From Verrucomicrobiota bacterium (GTDB lineage: Bacteria; Verrucomicrobiota; Verrucomicrobiia; Limisphaerales; UBA8199): DNA of 14,700 bases. Of this stretch, positions 1-5,810 are shown in pieces. The notes under the pieces are model-generated. The model was not told the origin of the DNA, did not search any database, and worked only from the letters and a program-made list of their open reading frames with translations. Within the stretch, counting starts at the first letter, position 1. Each line of letters opens with the position of its first letter. The stretch lies in contig JAPLUA010000304.1 in NCBI GenBank assembly GCA_026397855.1, positions 1 to 14,700 on the forward strand, given 5' to 3'. A program made the translations under genes and the position numbers.

Positions 1-256
1 GGTTATGGCCCCGCCATTGAGGCCAGGCGCCAGGCAGGTTTGCGGGTTGGCCATCAGAGCGGACGAGTTTGCCGGCCAGGACAGGGTTGCCGCGGGAGGC
101 CGTTTCCGCGCCTGGCCCCTGGTCCGTGCCGGGGACGCGCAAAGACAGCGGCTTTCCCGGCCCGCGCGCCAGCCAAAACGCCAGCGAGGCCAGGGCGATC
201 ACCGCCAGTCCCCCAGGAACCACCAGGCCCGGCTTTGCAAACGCGAGTTTCTTCAT
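1..256 (-). CDS. PQQ-like beta-propeller protein, N-terminal fragment
   Basis: A minus-strand reading frame opens with ATG at 254-256 and stays open to the window edge, giving 85 codons. The first residues, MKKLAFAKPGLVVPGGLAVI, lead into a hydrophobic stretch to about residue 31 that reads as a signal peptide or N-terminal membrane anchor. A Pro/Gly-rich linker follows. The last visible residues are LPGAWPQWRGHN. The WPQWRG motif is how PQQ-like (pyrrolo-quinoline quinone type) beta-propeller proteins of Verrucomicrobia and Planctomycetes commonly begin after the signal. A GGGGG tract lies just upstream of the ATG and may act as a ribosome binding site. The propeller itself is outside the window, so the family call rests on one motif plus the export signal. 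The gene is divergent from glnB. Function and substrate cannot be told from this fragment. Confidence 0.72.
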   Translation of the reverse strand, partial: MKKLAFAKPGLVVPGGLAVIALASLAFWLARGPGKPLSLRVPGTDQGPGAETASRGNPVLAGKLVRSDGQPANLPGAWPQWRGHN

Positions 257-652
257 CTGGCCCCCGTTGTACCGCGAATCATGCCGCGGGTCGAGCCCCG
301 CCAGGCATAAAAAAACCGGGCCAGTCAGTCAGGGGGTGACCGAAAAGCCCGGGGAATTTCGAATAAGTACAAACGTAGGATTACGGGGACCGCCGGCCCG
401 GGCCTGTACCTGGACCCGGGACCGAAATTGTTCGTGCTGACAAAGAGCAGATTACCACCGCCAGCGAAATTGTCTCCAGAGGGCGTAATCAGCTTCCAGT
501 TAATCATACCCCCTTATTATTGTCAACGTCTAATAAATAAGTATTAAAGCGCCTGTTGTCCAGAATTAACCTGCCGGTCCCGAATTCAGAACATTCCTGT
601 TTACACCAGTGCCGGGGTTGTTATTATAGCCCGGCAACACCGGAAGCATGAC
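257..652. other. Divergent intergenic region between propeller gene and glnB
   Basis: About 400 bases with no convincing gene. The left part is GC-rich and holds CCCGGG palindromes (397-402 and 415-420) that could pair into a stem-loop. The right part (about 500-560) is AT-rich. On the minus strand TTGACA (526-521) is followed after 17 bases by a weak -10, TTAACT, which could drive the leftward gene with a long leader. On the plus strand a better promoter lies directly before glnB and is listed separately. A 60-codon minus-strand frame (507-325) exists, but its second half is Pro/Arg-rich and does not look like a conserved protein. Confidence 0.5.
600..627 (+). promoter_or_regulatory. Putative sigma-70-type promoter of glnB
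   Basis: TTTACA (600-605) and TATTAT (622-627) each match five of six bases of the housekeeping consensus and are 16 bases apart. The predicted transcription start near 634 would leave a leader of about 19 bases before the glnB ATG. TGCCGGG (610-616) and CCCGGCA (630-636) form a perfect 7-bp inverted repeat around the -10, so a repressor or a structured DNA element could act here. No sigma-54 (-24/-12) signature was seen. Confidence 0.55.
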
Positions 653-991
653 ATGAAAAAGATTGAGGCCATCATTAAACCTTTCAAACTTGAGGACGTT
701 AAAGAAGCCCTGTCTGCGCTTGGCGTGGAAGGCATGACCGTTTCCGAGGTCAAAGGCTTCGGTCGGCAGAAAGGCCACACCGAGATCTACCGCGGCAGCG
801 AATACACCGTCGATTTTCTCCCGAAGATAAAGATTGAAGTTGTCCTGGCGGATAGCCAGGTGACCTCGGCGGTTGATGCAATCGTCAAGGCCGCCAAGAC
901 TGGAAAGATCGGCGACGGAAAGGTGTTTGTCAGCTCGATTGACAACGCAATCCGGATTCGGACCGAGGAAACCGGCGAGCAAGCCGTCTAG
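653..991 (+). CDS. glnB: Nitrogen regulatory protein P-II (GlnB)
   Basis: A full-length PII signal protein of 112 residues, the usual family size. PII trimers sense ATP/ADP and 2-oxoglutarate and control nitrogen assimilation by binding enzymes, regulators or the ammonium channel. The T-loop (about 37-55) carries GFGRQKGHTEIYRGSEYTVD with Tyr51, the uridylylation site in proteobacterial PII. Asp54 is GlnB-like; GlnK usually has Asn there. The B-loop TGKIGDGKVF is at 83-92 and the C-loop RIRT at 101-104. The ATG at 653 is preceded by GGAAG six bases upstream; the ATG at 648 is out of frame. No glnA, amtB or glnD is adjacent, so this is a solitary glnB. It points the same way as dnaA but is separated from it by about 470 bases. 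Whether Tyr51 is modified in this organism is unknown. Confidence 0.98.
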   Translation: MKKIEAIIKPFKLEDVKEALSALGVEGMTVSEVKGFGRQKGHTEIYRGSEYTVDFLPKIKIEVVLADSQVTSAVDAIVKAAKTGKIGDGKVFVSSIDNAIRIRTEETGEQAV

Positions 992-1069
992 CCTTTCCCG
1001 GGGGCCGCGCCCGAGGTCAACGCGGGGAGCATCCGGTATCGGGCAAGACGGAGGCGCTTCGTGCAAGTA

Positions 1070-1078
1070 TTATTCAGA
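1070..1078 (+). promoter_or_regulatory. Putative DnaA box (8/9 match)
   Basis: TTATTCAGA differs from the consensus TTATNCACA at one position. It is the only one of the four candidates on the plus strand and lies 79 bases after the glnB stop codon. Confidence 0.35.
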
Positions 1079-1122
1079 AGCACAAAAGAAAAAATGTCCC
1101 CTTTTACTGGCAGAAAATGCCC

Positions 1123-1142
1123 TGTGAATAACTCGTGAATAA
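1123..1142 (-). promoter_or_regulatory. Pair of DnaA boxes
   Basis: On the minus strand 1131-1123 reads TTATTCACA, a perfect TTATNCACA match, and 1142-1134 reads TTATTCACG, one mismatch. The two are in the same orientation with an 11-base start-to-start distance, about one helical turn, which suits cooperative DnaA binding on one face of the helix. The flanking DNA is AT-rich (GAGTTAATATG follows). Confidence 0.55.
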
Positions 1143-1417
1143 GAGTTAATATGTTGTCCTCGCAACTTGCCGCCGCATTGCCTAAAAACATTGGTCGGGG
1201 CTGCAGTTTTGCCCTGCCGGACTTATCTGGGATGGACCGGGGTTTTACAAAAGCCCTTTCCGCTTATGTAAGTATTTGAATTTTAGTAACTTAACTGACA
1301 CAATAGGGTCATATAGAACGGAAAAAACGGTATGGAACTCAGATTTTCTTGGCAGATACACGAGCGGTTGCGGCGGATGGGGACCAGGACCGGTTTCCGG
1401 AGTGCGGTTGGCGCCTA

Positions 1418-1426
1418 GGTGAATAA
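1418..1426 (-). promoter_or_regulatory. Putative DnaA box overlapping alternative dnaA GTG start
   Basis: The minus strand reads TTATTCACC, one mismatch from consensus and sharing TTATTCAC with the pair at 1123-1142. It overlaps the GTG at 1419, an in-frame but poorly supported upstream start for dnaA, and suggests this GTG belongs to the control region. Confidence 0.35.
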
Positions 1427-1460
1427 AACGCCTGAAAACAGGGCTTTGGGTAAAGATTTG

Positions 1461-2822
1461 ATGCAAACCTCCGCGGAAAAAACCTGGTGTGCGGCACTGG
1501 AGCACCTTCGTTCCATGCTCAGCGCTGACACGTATAATCTTTGGTTTGCTCCATTGCGCGCAAGTGGTGAGGATCAGGACAGCCTCACGCTGGAAGTGGC
1601 CGACGATTTTTGTGAAGTGTGGCTGAAGGATAATTACATGGCGCTCTTGCAGGAGGTGCTTGCGCTGACCTCCGGACGGCAACTCCAGGTCAAATTCAAA
1701 GTCGGCGCCGGACAGGCCGCCCCGGCAGTGGCGGCTCCCCGCCCGGTGACGGACACAAAAGCTGCCAAACCCGCGCCCGAACGAAACTCCATCAACCACG
1801 ACCCCGGCTTCAATCCGAAGAACACTTTCGACACGTTCGTCGTCGGCGCCAACAACAACTTCGCCTGCGCCGCCGCCCAGGCGGTGTCCAAGGACCCCGG
1901 CAAAGTTTACAATCCGCTGTTCCTTTACGGCGGAGTCGGTTTGGGCAAAACCCATTTGCTCCACGCGATCGGTCACTTTGTGGTTGGCCACAAGAAAGGC
2001 GCGCGCGTAGCCTACCTTTCCTCCGAGAAGTTCACCAACGAGTACATTGACGGCATCCAGAACAACCAACTCGCCCGGTTCCGCAAGAAATACCGGCAGA
2101 CCGACGTGCTGCTCATTGACGACATCCAGTTCCTGGCGGGCAAGGAGCGGATCCAGGAGGAGTTCTTTCACACCTTCAACACGCTGCACGAGGCGCACAA
2201 GCAGATCGTGCTGACCTGCGACCGCCCCGCCAGCGAGATCCAGAACCTGGAGCAGCGGCTGATGTCCCGCTTCGAGTGGGGCCTGGTGACCGACCTGCAG
2301 CCCCCTGACGTCGAAATGCGTCTGGCGATTCTCCAGAAGAAGGCCCAAAGCATGGGTGTGCAGCTATCCGAGGAAATCATGAACTTCCTCGCCCACCGGA
2401 TCCGGACCAACATCCGCCGTCTGGAAGGCGCGCTGATACGCGTAGCCTCGTATGCCACGCTGACCGGCAAGCAGCTCTCCCTCGAGGTGGTGGAAGGGCT
2501 CCTGCGGGAAATCCTCAACGAGGAGGGGCGCTACTCGGTCAATATCGAGGTCATTCAGAAGAAGGTCGCCGAGCATTACGATATCCGCCTCGCGGACATG
2601 ACCAGCAAGCGCCGGCCCGAGAGCATCGCCTTTCCGCGGCAGGTCGCCATGTTTCTGGCGCGCCAGATGACGGAGACCTCGCTGAGCGCCATCGGTGAAG
2701 CCTTCGGCGGCCGCGACCACGGCACGGTCCTTCATGCCTGCCGCCTGGTCAAAGACCGGATGGAAGTGGATGCCAATGTCCGCCAGGTCGTCAGCTACCT
2801 GGAAAAAGCGCTGATGCGCTGA
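1461..2822 (+). CDS. dnaA: Chromosomal replication initiator protein DnaA
   Basis: DnaA binds DnaA boxes at oriC, oligomerises with ATP, unwinds the origin and helps load the replicative helicase. From the ATG at 1461 it is 453 residues, normal for the family. Domain I begins with KTWCAALEHLRSML (residues 7-20), followed by a linker of about 35 residues rich in Ala and Pro. The AAA+ domain has Walker A GGVGLGKTH (157-165), Walker B LLIDDIQFL (217-225), sensor-1 region TCDRP, and box VII LMSRFEWGL with the arginine finger. Domain IV carries SKRRPESIAFPRQVAM and the DNA-binding signature GGRDHGTVLHACRLV (416-430), where Gly replaces the more usual first Thr of RDHTTV. An in-frame GTG at 1419 would add 14 residues. 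I prefer 1461 because domain I then starts about eight residues from the end, as in other DnaAs, and because the GTG lies in a DnaA-box-like sequence. Neither start has a good ribosome binding site. dnaN is not adjacent. Confidence 0.98.
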   Translation: MQTSAEKTWCAALEHLRSMLSADTYNLWFAPLRASGEDQDSLTLEVADDFCEVWLKDNYMALLQEVLALTSGRQLQVKFKVGAGQAAPAVAAPRPVTDTKAAKPAPERNSINHDPGFNPKNTFDTFVVGANNNFACAAAQAVSKDPGKVYNPLFLYGGVGLGKTHLLHAIGHFVVGHKKGARVAYLSSEKFTNEYIDGIQNNQLARFRKKYRQTDVLLIDDIQFLAGKERIQEEFFHTFNTLHEAHKQIVLTCDRPASEIQNLEQRLMSRFEWGLVTDLQPPDVEMRLAILQKKAQSMGVQLSEEIMNFLAHRIRTNIRRLEGALIRVASYATLTGKQLSLEVVEGLLREILNEEGRYSVNIEVIQKKVAEHYDIRLADMTSKRRPESIAFPRQVAMFLARQMTETSLSAIGEAFGGRDHGTVLHACRLVKDRMEVDANVRQVVSYLEKALMR

Positions 2823-2950
2823 GTGCAAGTCCCCTTCAAAAGCCGCCAGCCAACCAGCCAGCCCATGCGGGTTTCGCTTGCGGGTATTGACGCTTGGCCC
2901 GGCGAGCGGTTGCTGAGGCGTCGCAGGTAACCCAACACCCTTGGCGCCCC

Positions 2951-3928
2951 ATGCCTGCGATCGAAGTCAGCAATCTCACCAAAGCCTTCCGCACCTACCG
3001 GAAACAGCCCGGCTTCTCCGGCGCGGTCAAAGGCCTGTTCCGCCGCCAATACGAGCAAACCGTCGCGGTCAAGGATGTCAGCTTTTCGGTCGAACCGGGC
3101 GAACTTGTGGGATTTCTCGGGCCGAACGGCGCCGGCAAGACCACCACCCTGAAGATGCTGGCCGGCCTCCTTTATCCGACCAGCGGCACGGCTCACGTGC
3201 TCGGCTACGTTCCCTGGGAGCGGGATGACGGCTACCGCCGCCAGTTCGCGCTGCTGCTCGGCCAGAAAAACCAGCTCTGGTGGGATCTCCCGGCCCGCGA
3301 GTCGCTCGACCTGAACGCCAAAATCTACGGCATCCCGCCCGCCACCCTGGAACGGACCATCGCGGAGATGGGGGAGCTGCTGGGCGTCCGCGACAAGCTC
3401 AACGTCAGCGTGCGCGAGCTATCCCTGGGCGAGCGCACCAAAATGGAGCTGATCGCCTCGCTCCTCCACCAGCCGAAAATCCTCTTCCTCGACGAACCGA
3501 CCATCGGGCTGGATGTGGTCTCCCAGAAGATCGTCCGCGAGTTCCTGCGCGCCCATAATGCGAAGCAGAAAACGACGATCCTGCTCACCAGCCATTACAT
3601 GGCCGACATCCAGGAACTCTGCGACCGCGTCATCATCATTGACCACGGCACGATCTTCTTCGACGGCCGCCTGAACGAAATCCTGGATCGCTTTGCCGAT
3701 TCCAAGCTCATCACCATCCAATGCGAGGGCACCGCCAGCTTCTCCGCTCAGAATCTCGCGAAGTATGGAGAAATCGTGGCCCAGAATCCGGGCAGCATCC
3801 AGCTCAAGGTCAAACGCGACCGCGTGATCCCCGTCTGCAAGGCGTTGCTGGACGAGCTGCCCATCAGCGACATTGATATCCAGGAAGTCCCCATCGAGGA
3901 GGTCATCCGCCGCATCTTCGCGCGCTGA
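2951..3928 (+). CDS. ABC-2 type (NatA-like) transporter ATP-binding protein
   Basis: A 325-residue ATPase subunit that would power an ABC-2 type exporter or efflux complex at the inner membrane. Visible motifs are Walker A GPNGAGKT (57-64), Q-loop Gln105, signature LSLGE (157-161), Walker B ILFLDE (177-182) followed by PTIGLD, and switch His215 in TSHYM. The insert of about 20 residues between the first strand and AVKDVSFSV, together with a C-terminal extension of about 80 residues, resembles the uncharacterised NatA-like group COG4586, which normally works with two ABC-2 permeases. The ATG at 2951 gives the expected MPAIEVSNLTKAF start; the frame can extend to a TTG at 2894, but those 19 residues do not fit the family. 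No permease gene follows in the window, so the partner must be elsewhere or lost. The transported substrate cannot be predicted. Confidence 0.93.
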   Translation: MPAIEVSNLTKAFRTYRKQPGFSGAVKGLFRRQYEQTVAVKDVSFSVEPGELVGFLGPNGAGKTTTLKMLAGLLYPTSGTAHVLGYVPWERDDGYRRQFALLLGQKNQLWWDLPARESLDLNAKIYGIPPATLERTIAEMGELLGVRDKLNVSVRELSLGERTKMELIASLLHQPKILFLDEPTIGLDVVSQKIVREFLRAHNAKQKTTILLTSHYMADIQELCDRVIIIDHGTIFFDGRLNEILDRFADSKLITIQCEGTASFSAQNLAKYGEIVAQNPGSIQLKVKRDRVIPVCKALLDELPISDIDIQEVPIEEVIRRIFAR

Positions 3929-3996
3929 GACGGATGCCGCCGGGCTGCTCCCCCAGGTGAACCGGGAAAACACGTGCCAGGACGCGCGCTTCTTCT

Positions 3997-4025
3997 CCCT
4001 CTCCTCCCGCAGCGGGAGGAGAGGG
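3997..4025. terminator. Perfect 14-bp inverted repeat, possible terminator or REP-like hairpin
   Basis: CCCTCTCCTCCCGC (3997-4010) and GCGGGAGGAGAGGG (4012-4025) are exact reverse complements around a single A. In RNA this would fold into a very stable hairpin 68 bases after the stop codon of the ABC ATPase gene. There is no U-tract on either strand, so it may be a transcript-stabilising hairpin or a dispersed palindrome and not a classical Rho-independent terminator. Confidence 0.5.
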
Positions 4026-4082
4026 CCCAACACGCGCTCCGGGACTAACGCATCTTCCCTCCATTCTGTCTAGTCCGGGTCC

Positions 4083-4185
4083 TTATCCGACCCCATCCGG
4101 TTCTATCCGTGGTCCAATTCTTCCGGGGCCCACAGGGTGTTTTCTCTCTGCGTTTCTCCGCGTTGCTTTGCGTCTCTGCGTTAAG
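4083..4185. repeat. Two blocks of degenerate 10-nt periodic repeats
   Basis: Block one has ATCCG at 4085, 4095 and 4105, exactly ten bases apart, and ends in ATCCGTGGTCC. Block two (4146-4182) reads as units CTCTGCGTTT, CTCCGCGTTG, CTTTGCGT and CTCTGCGTT. On the other strand these are CCACGGAT-type and ACGCAGAG-type units, a kind of intergenic dispersed repeat I recognise from many environmental bacterial genomes. No coding potential is seen. Other genomic copies are an inference and cannot be seen in this window. Confidence 0.6.
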
Positions 4186-4290
4186 TCCGGTTTGCTCCTG
4201 GCCGCGCTGTGCTCCTCGCGTTTCTGCAGTTTAATGGGATCGGCGCAAAAAAAGCTTTATTCAGAGCGGCAAAAGCCTGAAAACACAGGG

Positions 4291-5757
4291 ATGCAATTGA
4301 CAAAAATCGTTCGCTGGGGCCGTTGGTGCCCGGCTTTGATGCTTCTAACCGCCTTGCTTGCCGCCTGCTGCGGGTGCCAGCACGTCTCGCATTGTGCCAC
4401 AACAACGAAGTCGCCGACGGGATTCACCGCGCTCTTCAACGGCACCGACCTCGCCGGATGGCGCGGAGGGGAAACCTTCGATCACCGCAAGCTGATGGCG
4501 ATGCCCGCCGACCAGCGCGAGGCCCAAATCGCGAAGTGGACGGAAACCATGAAGGCTCACTGGCGCGTGGAAAACCCCGGGGCGGTCAACGCCCGCCAGT
4601 GCGCTTGCGCCACCACCGACAAGACAACGCAAGGCGCGGGTGCGGCGGACTTGATCAGGAAATCGGCCGGGTGCGGCTCAAGCCGCCCCGAACTGGTCAA
4701 CGACGGCCAGGGCGCCTACGCCACCACGGAGAAGGATTACGGCGACTTCGAGCTGCTCCTTGAGTACAAGACGGTCCCCAAGGCCGATTCGGGCATTTAC
4801 CTGCGGGGCTGCCCCCAGGTCCAGATCTGGGATTACACCGAGCAGGCGAAGTTCCCCCTGGGCGCCAACAAGGGCTCCGGCGGCCTCTGGAACAACAGCC
4901 CCGGCGCTCCCGGTAAAGACCCTCTGGTCCTGGCCGACAAGCCGTTCGGCCAGTGGAACAAGGTCCGCGTCCTCATGGTCGGCACGCGCGTCAGCGTCTG
5001 GCTCAATGGCAAGCTCGTGGTGGACCACGCCCTGCTCGAGAATTACTATGACCGCAAGACCCCGGTGCCCCTCAAGGGGCCGATCCAGCTCCAAACCCAT
5101 GGCGGGGAAATTCGCTGGCGCAACCTGTTCGTGCGCGAAATCGGGTCGGACGAGGCCAACCGGATCCTCGCCAGCCACGGCAATGACGGCTTCCGCTCCA
5201 TCTTCAACGGCCGCGATCTGACCGGCTGGGCCGGGCCAACAAACTCGTACCAGGTGGTTGATGGCTCCCTCCAGTGCCGGCCCCACGAAGGCGGCACCCT
5301 TTACACCACCGAAGAATACGGCGACTTCATAGCCCGCATGGAAATCAAGCTGCCGCCCGGCGGCAACAACGGCCTGGCCATCCGCTACCCCGGCCACGGC
5401 AATACTGCCTATGACGGCATGTGCGAACTCCAGGTCCTCGACGACAATTACGAAAAGGCCACAGGCGACAAGATTGACCCGCGCCAGGCTCACGGCTCGG
5501 CTTACGCCATGGTCGCAGCCGCCCGCGGCTACCAGCACCCGATCGGCGATTGGAACTTCGAGGAGGTCACTGTCCGGGGCTCGAAGATCAGGGTCGAGCT
5601 GAACGGCACGGTCATCCTGGACTGCGACCTTTCCACCGTGAAGGACTTCATGGCCGGGCACCCGCATCCCGGCAAGGATCGCACCAGTGGCTCCTTCGGT
5701 TTCGCCGGGCATAACGACCCCGTCGCCTTCCGCAACATCCAGATCAAGCCGCTCTGA
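4291..5757 (+). CDS. Lipoprotein with two DUF1080 (3-keto-disaccharide hydrolase) domains
   Basis: From ATG 4291 this is a 488-residue protein with a lipoprotein signal: a charged start, a hydrophobic run PALMLLTALLAAC, and lipobox LAAC with Cys26. It is therefore likely lipid-anchored in the envelope. Two DUF1080 (PF06439) domains follow. The first (about 44-285) starts GFTALFNGTDLAGWRG and contains YATTEKDYGDFELLLEYKT, DSGIYLRG and QVQIWDY. The second (about 300-488) starts GFRSIFNGRDLTGW and contains YGDFIARMEIKLPPGGNNG, ELQVLDD and GSFGFAGHNDPVAFRNI. Family members are concanavalin-like folds, some shown to cleave 3-keto-glycosides. Residues about 96-132 form an insertion that looks like a duplicated copy of the following segment. 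Longer in-frame starts reach back to 4168, but they run through intergenic repeat and lack a signal sequence. AGGG directly abuts the ATG, so the ribosome binding site is poor. It ends 53 bases before the next, co-directional gene. Confidence 0.93.
   Translation: MQLTKIVRWGRWCPALMLLTALLAACCGCQHVSHCATTTKSPTGFTALFNGTDLAGWRGGETFDHRKLMAMPADQREAQIAKWTETMKAHWRVENPGAVNARQCACATTDKTTQGAGAADLIRKSAGCGSSRPELVNDGQGAYATTEKDYGDFELLLEYKTVPKADSGIYLRGCPQVQIWDYTEQAKFPLGANKGSGGLWNNSPGAPGKDPLVLADKPFGQWNKVRVLMVGTRVSVWLNGKLVVDHALLENYYDRKTPVPLKGPIQLQTHGGEIRWRNLFVREIGSDEANRILASHGNDGFRSIFNGRDLTGWAGPTNSYQVVDGSLQCRPHEGGTLYTTEEYGDFIARMEIKLPPGGNNGLAIRYPGHGNTAYDGMCELQVLDDNYEKATGDKIDPRQAHGSAYAMVAAARGYQHPIGDWNFEEVTVRGSKIRVELNGTVILDCDLSTVKDFMAGHPHPGKDRTSGSFGFAGHNDPVAFRNIQIKPL
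4575..4735 (+). repeat. Imperfect direct duplication inside the DUF1080 gene
   Basis: Bases 4575-4623 and 4686-4734 align without gaps at 38 of 49 positions, with an offset of 111 bases (37 codons), so the reading frame is kept. The protein copies are GAVNARQCACATTDK and ELVNDGQGAYATTEK. The second copy matches the usual DUF1080 sequence that follows WRVEN, so the first copy plus about 22 spacer residues looks like the inserted part. Confidence 0.7.
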
Positions 5758-5810
5758 CCTCGGCCGGATTCAACCTCAGGCGCTCGCGCCATGTCCGGAT
5801 TTTAACATTC

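Larger units (their letters stand above)
992..1460. other. dnaA upstream region, candidate oriC
   Basis: A gene-free stretch of about 470 bases between glnB and dnaA. It contains four 9-mers at or one mismatch from the DnaA box TTATNCACA, at 1070-1078, 1123-1131, 1134-1142 and 1418-1426. It also has AT-rich DNA at 1080-1160 and, more strongly, at 1247-1330, which could serve as an unwinding element. Adjacency to dnaA plus a box cluster is the classic bacterial oriC arrangement, but boxes here may serve only dnaA autoregulation. Possible dnaA promoter elements, TTGAAT at about 1275 and a CACAAT or TATAGA -10, are too weak to fix. Confidence 0.45.
3929..4290. other. Gene-free repeat-bearing intergenic region
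   Basis: About 360 bases between the ABC ATPase gene and the DUF1080 lipoprotein gene. It holds a perfect inverted repeat (3997-4025) and two blocks of 10-base periodic repeat (4083-4182), listed separately. The DUF1080 reading frame extends back into the second block, but those codons encode nothing resembling a signal peptide or domain. No other gene is seen. Confidence 0.6.

Noticed and set aside
325..507. 60-codon minus-strand frame upstream of glnB
   Set aside because: A TTGACA lies upstream and GGGGGT abuts the ATG, but spacing is wrong for both, and the second half is Pro/Arg-rich non-protein-like sequence; no family resemblance.
992..1060. Rho-independent terminator after glnB
   Set aside because: GC-rich sequence with partial CCCGGG complementarity but no continuous stem and no T-tract.
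1245..2348. 367-codon minus-strand open frame
   Set aside because: Antisense to dnaA and its upstream region; translation is unlike any known protein family, while dnaA carries all its motifs.
4083..4185. CRISPR array
   Set aside because: The units are only about 10 bases, degenerate and without spacers, and no cas gene is present.
4678..5712. 344-codon minus-strand open frame
   Set aside because: Antisense to the DUF1080 lipoprotein gene, whose domains are clearly recognisable; the long frame reflects GC-rich third positions.
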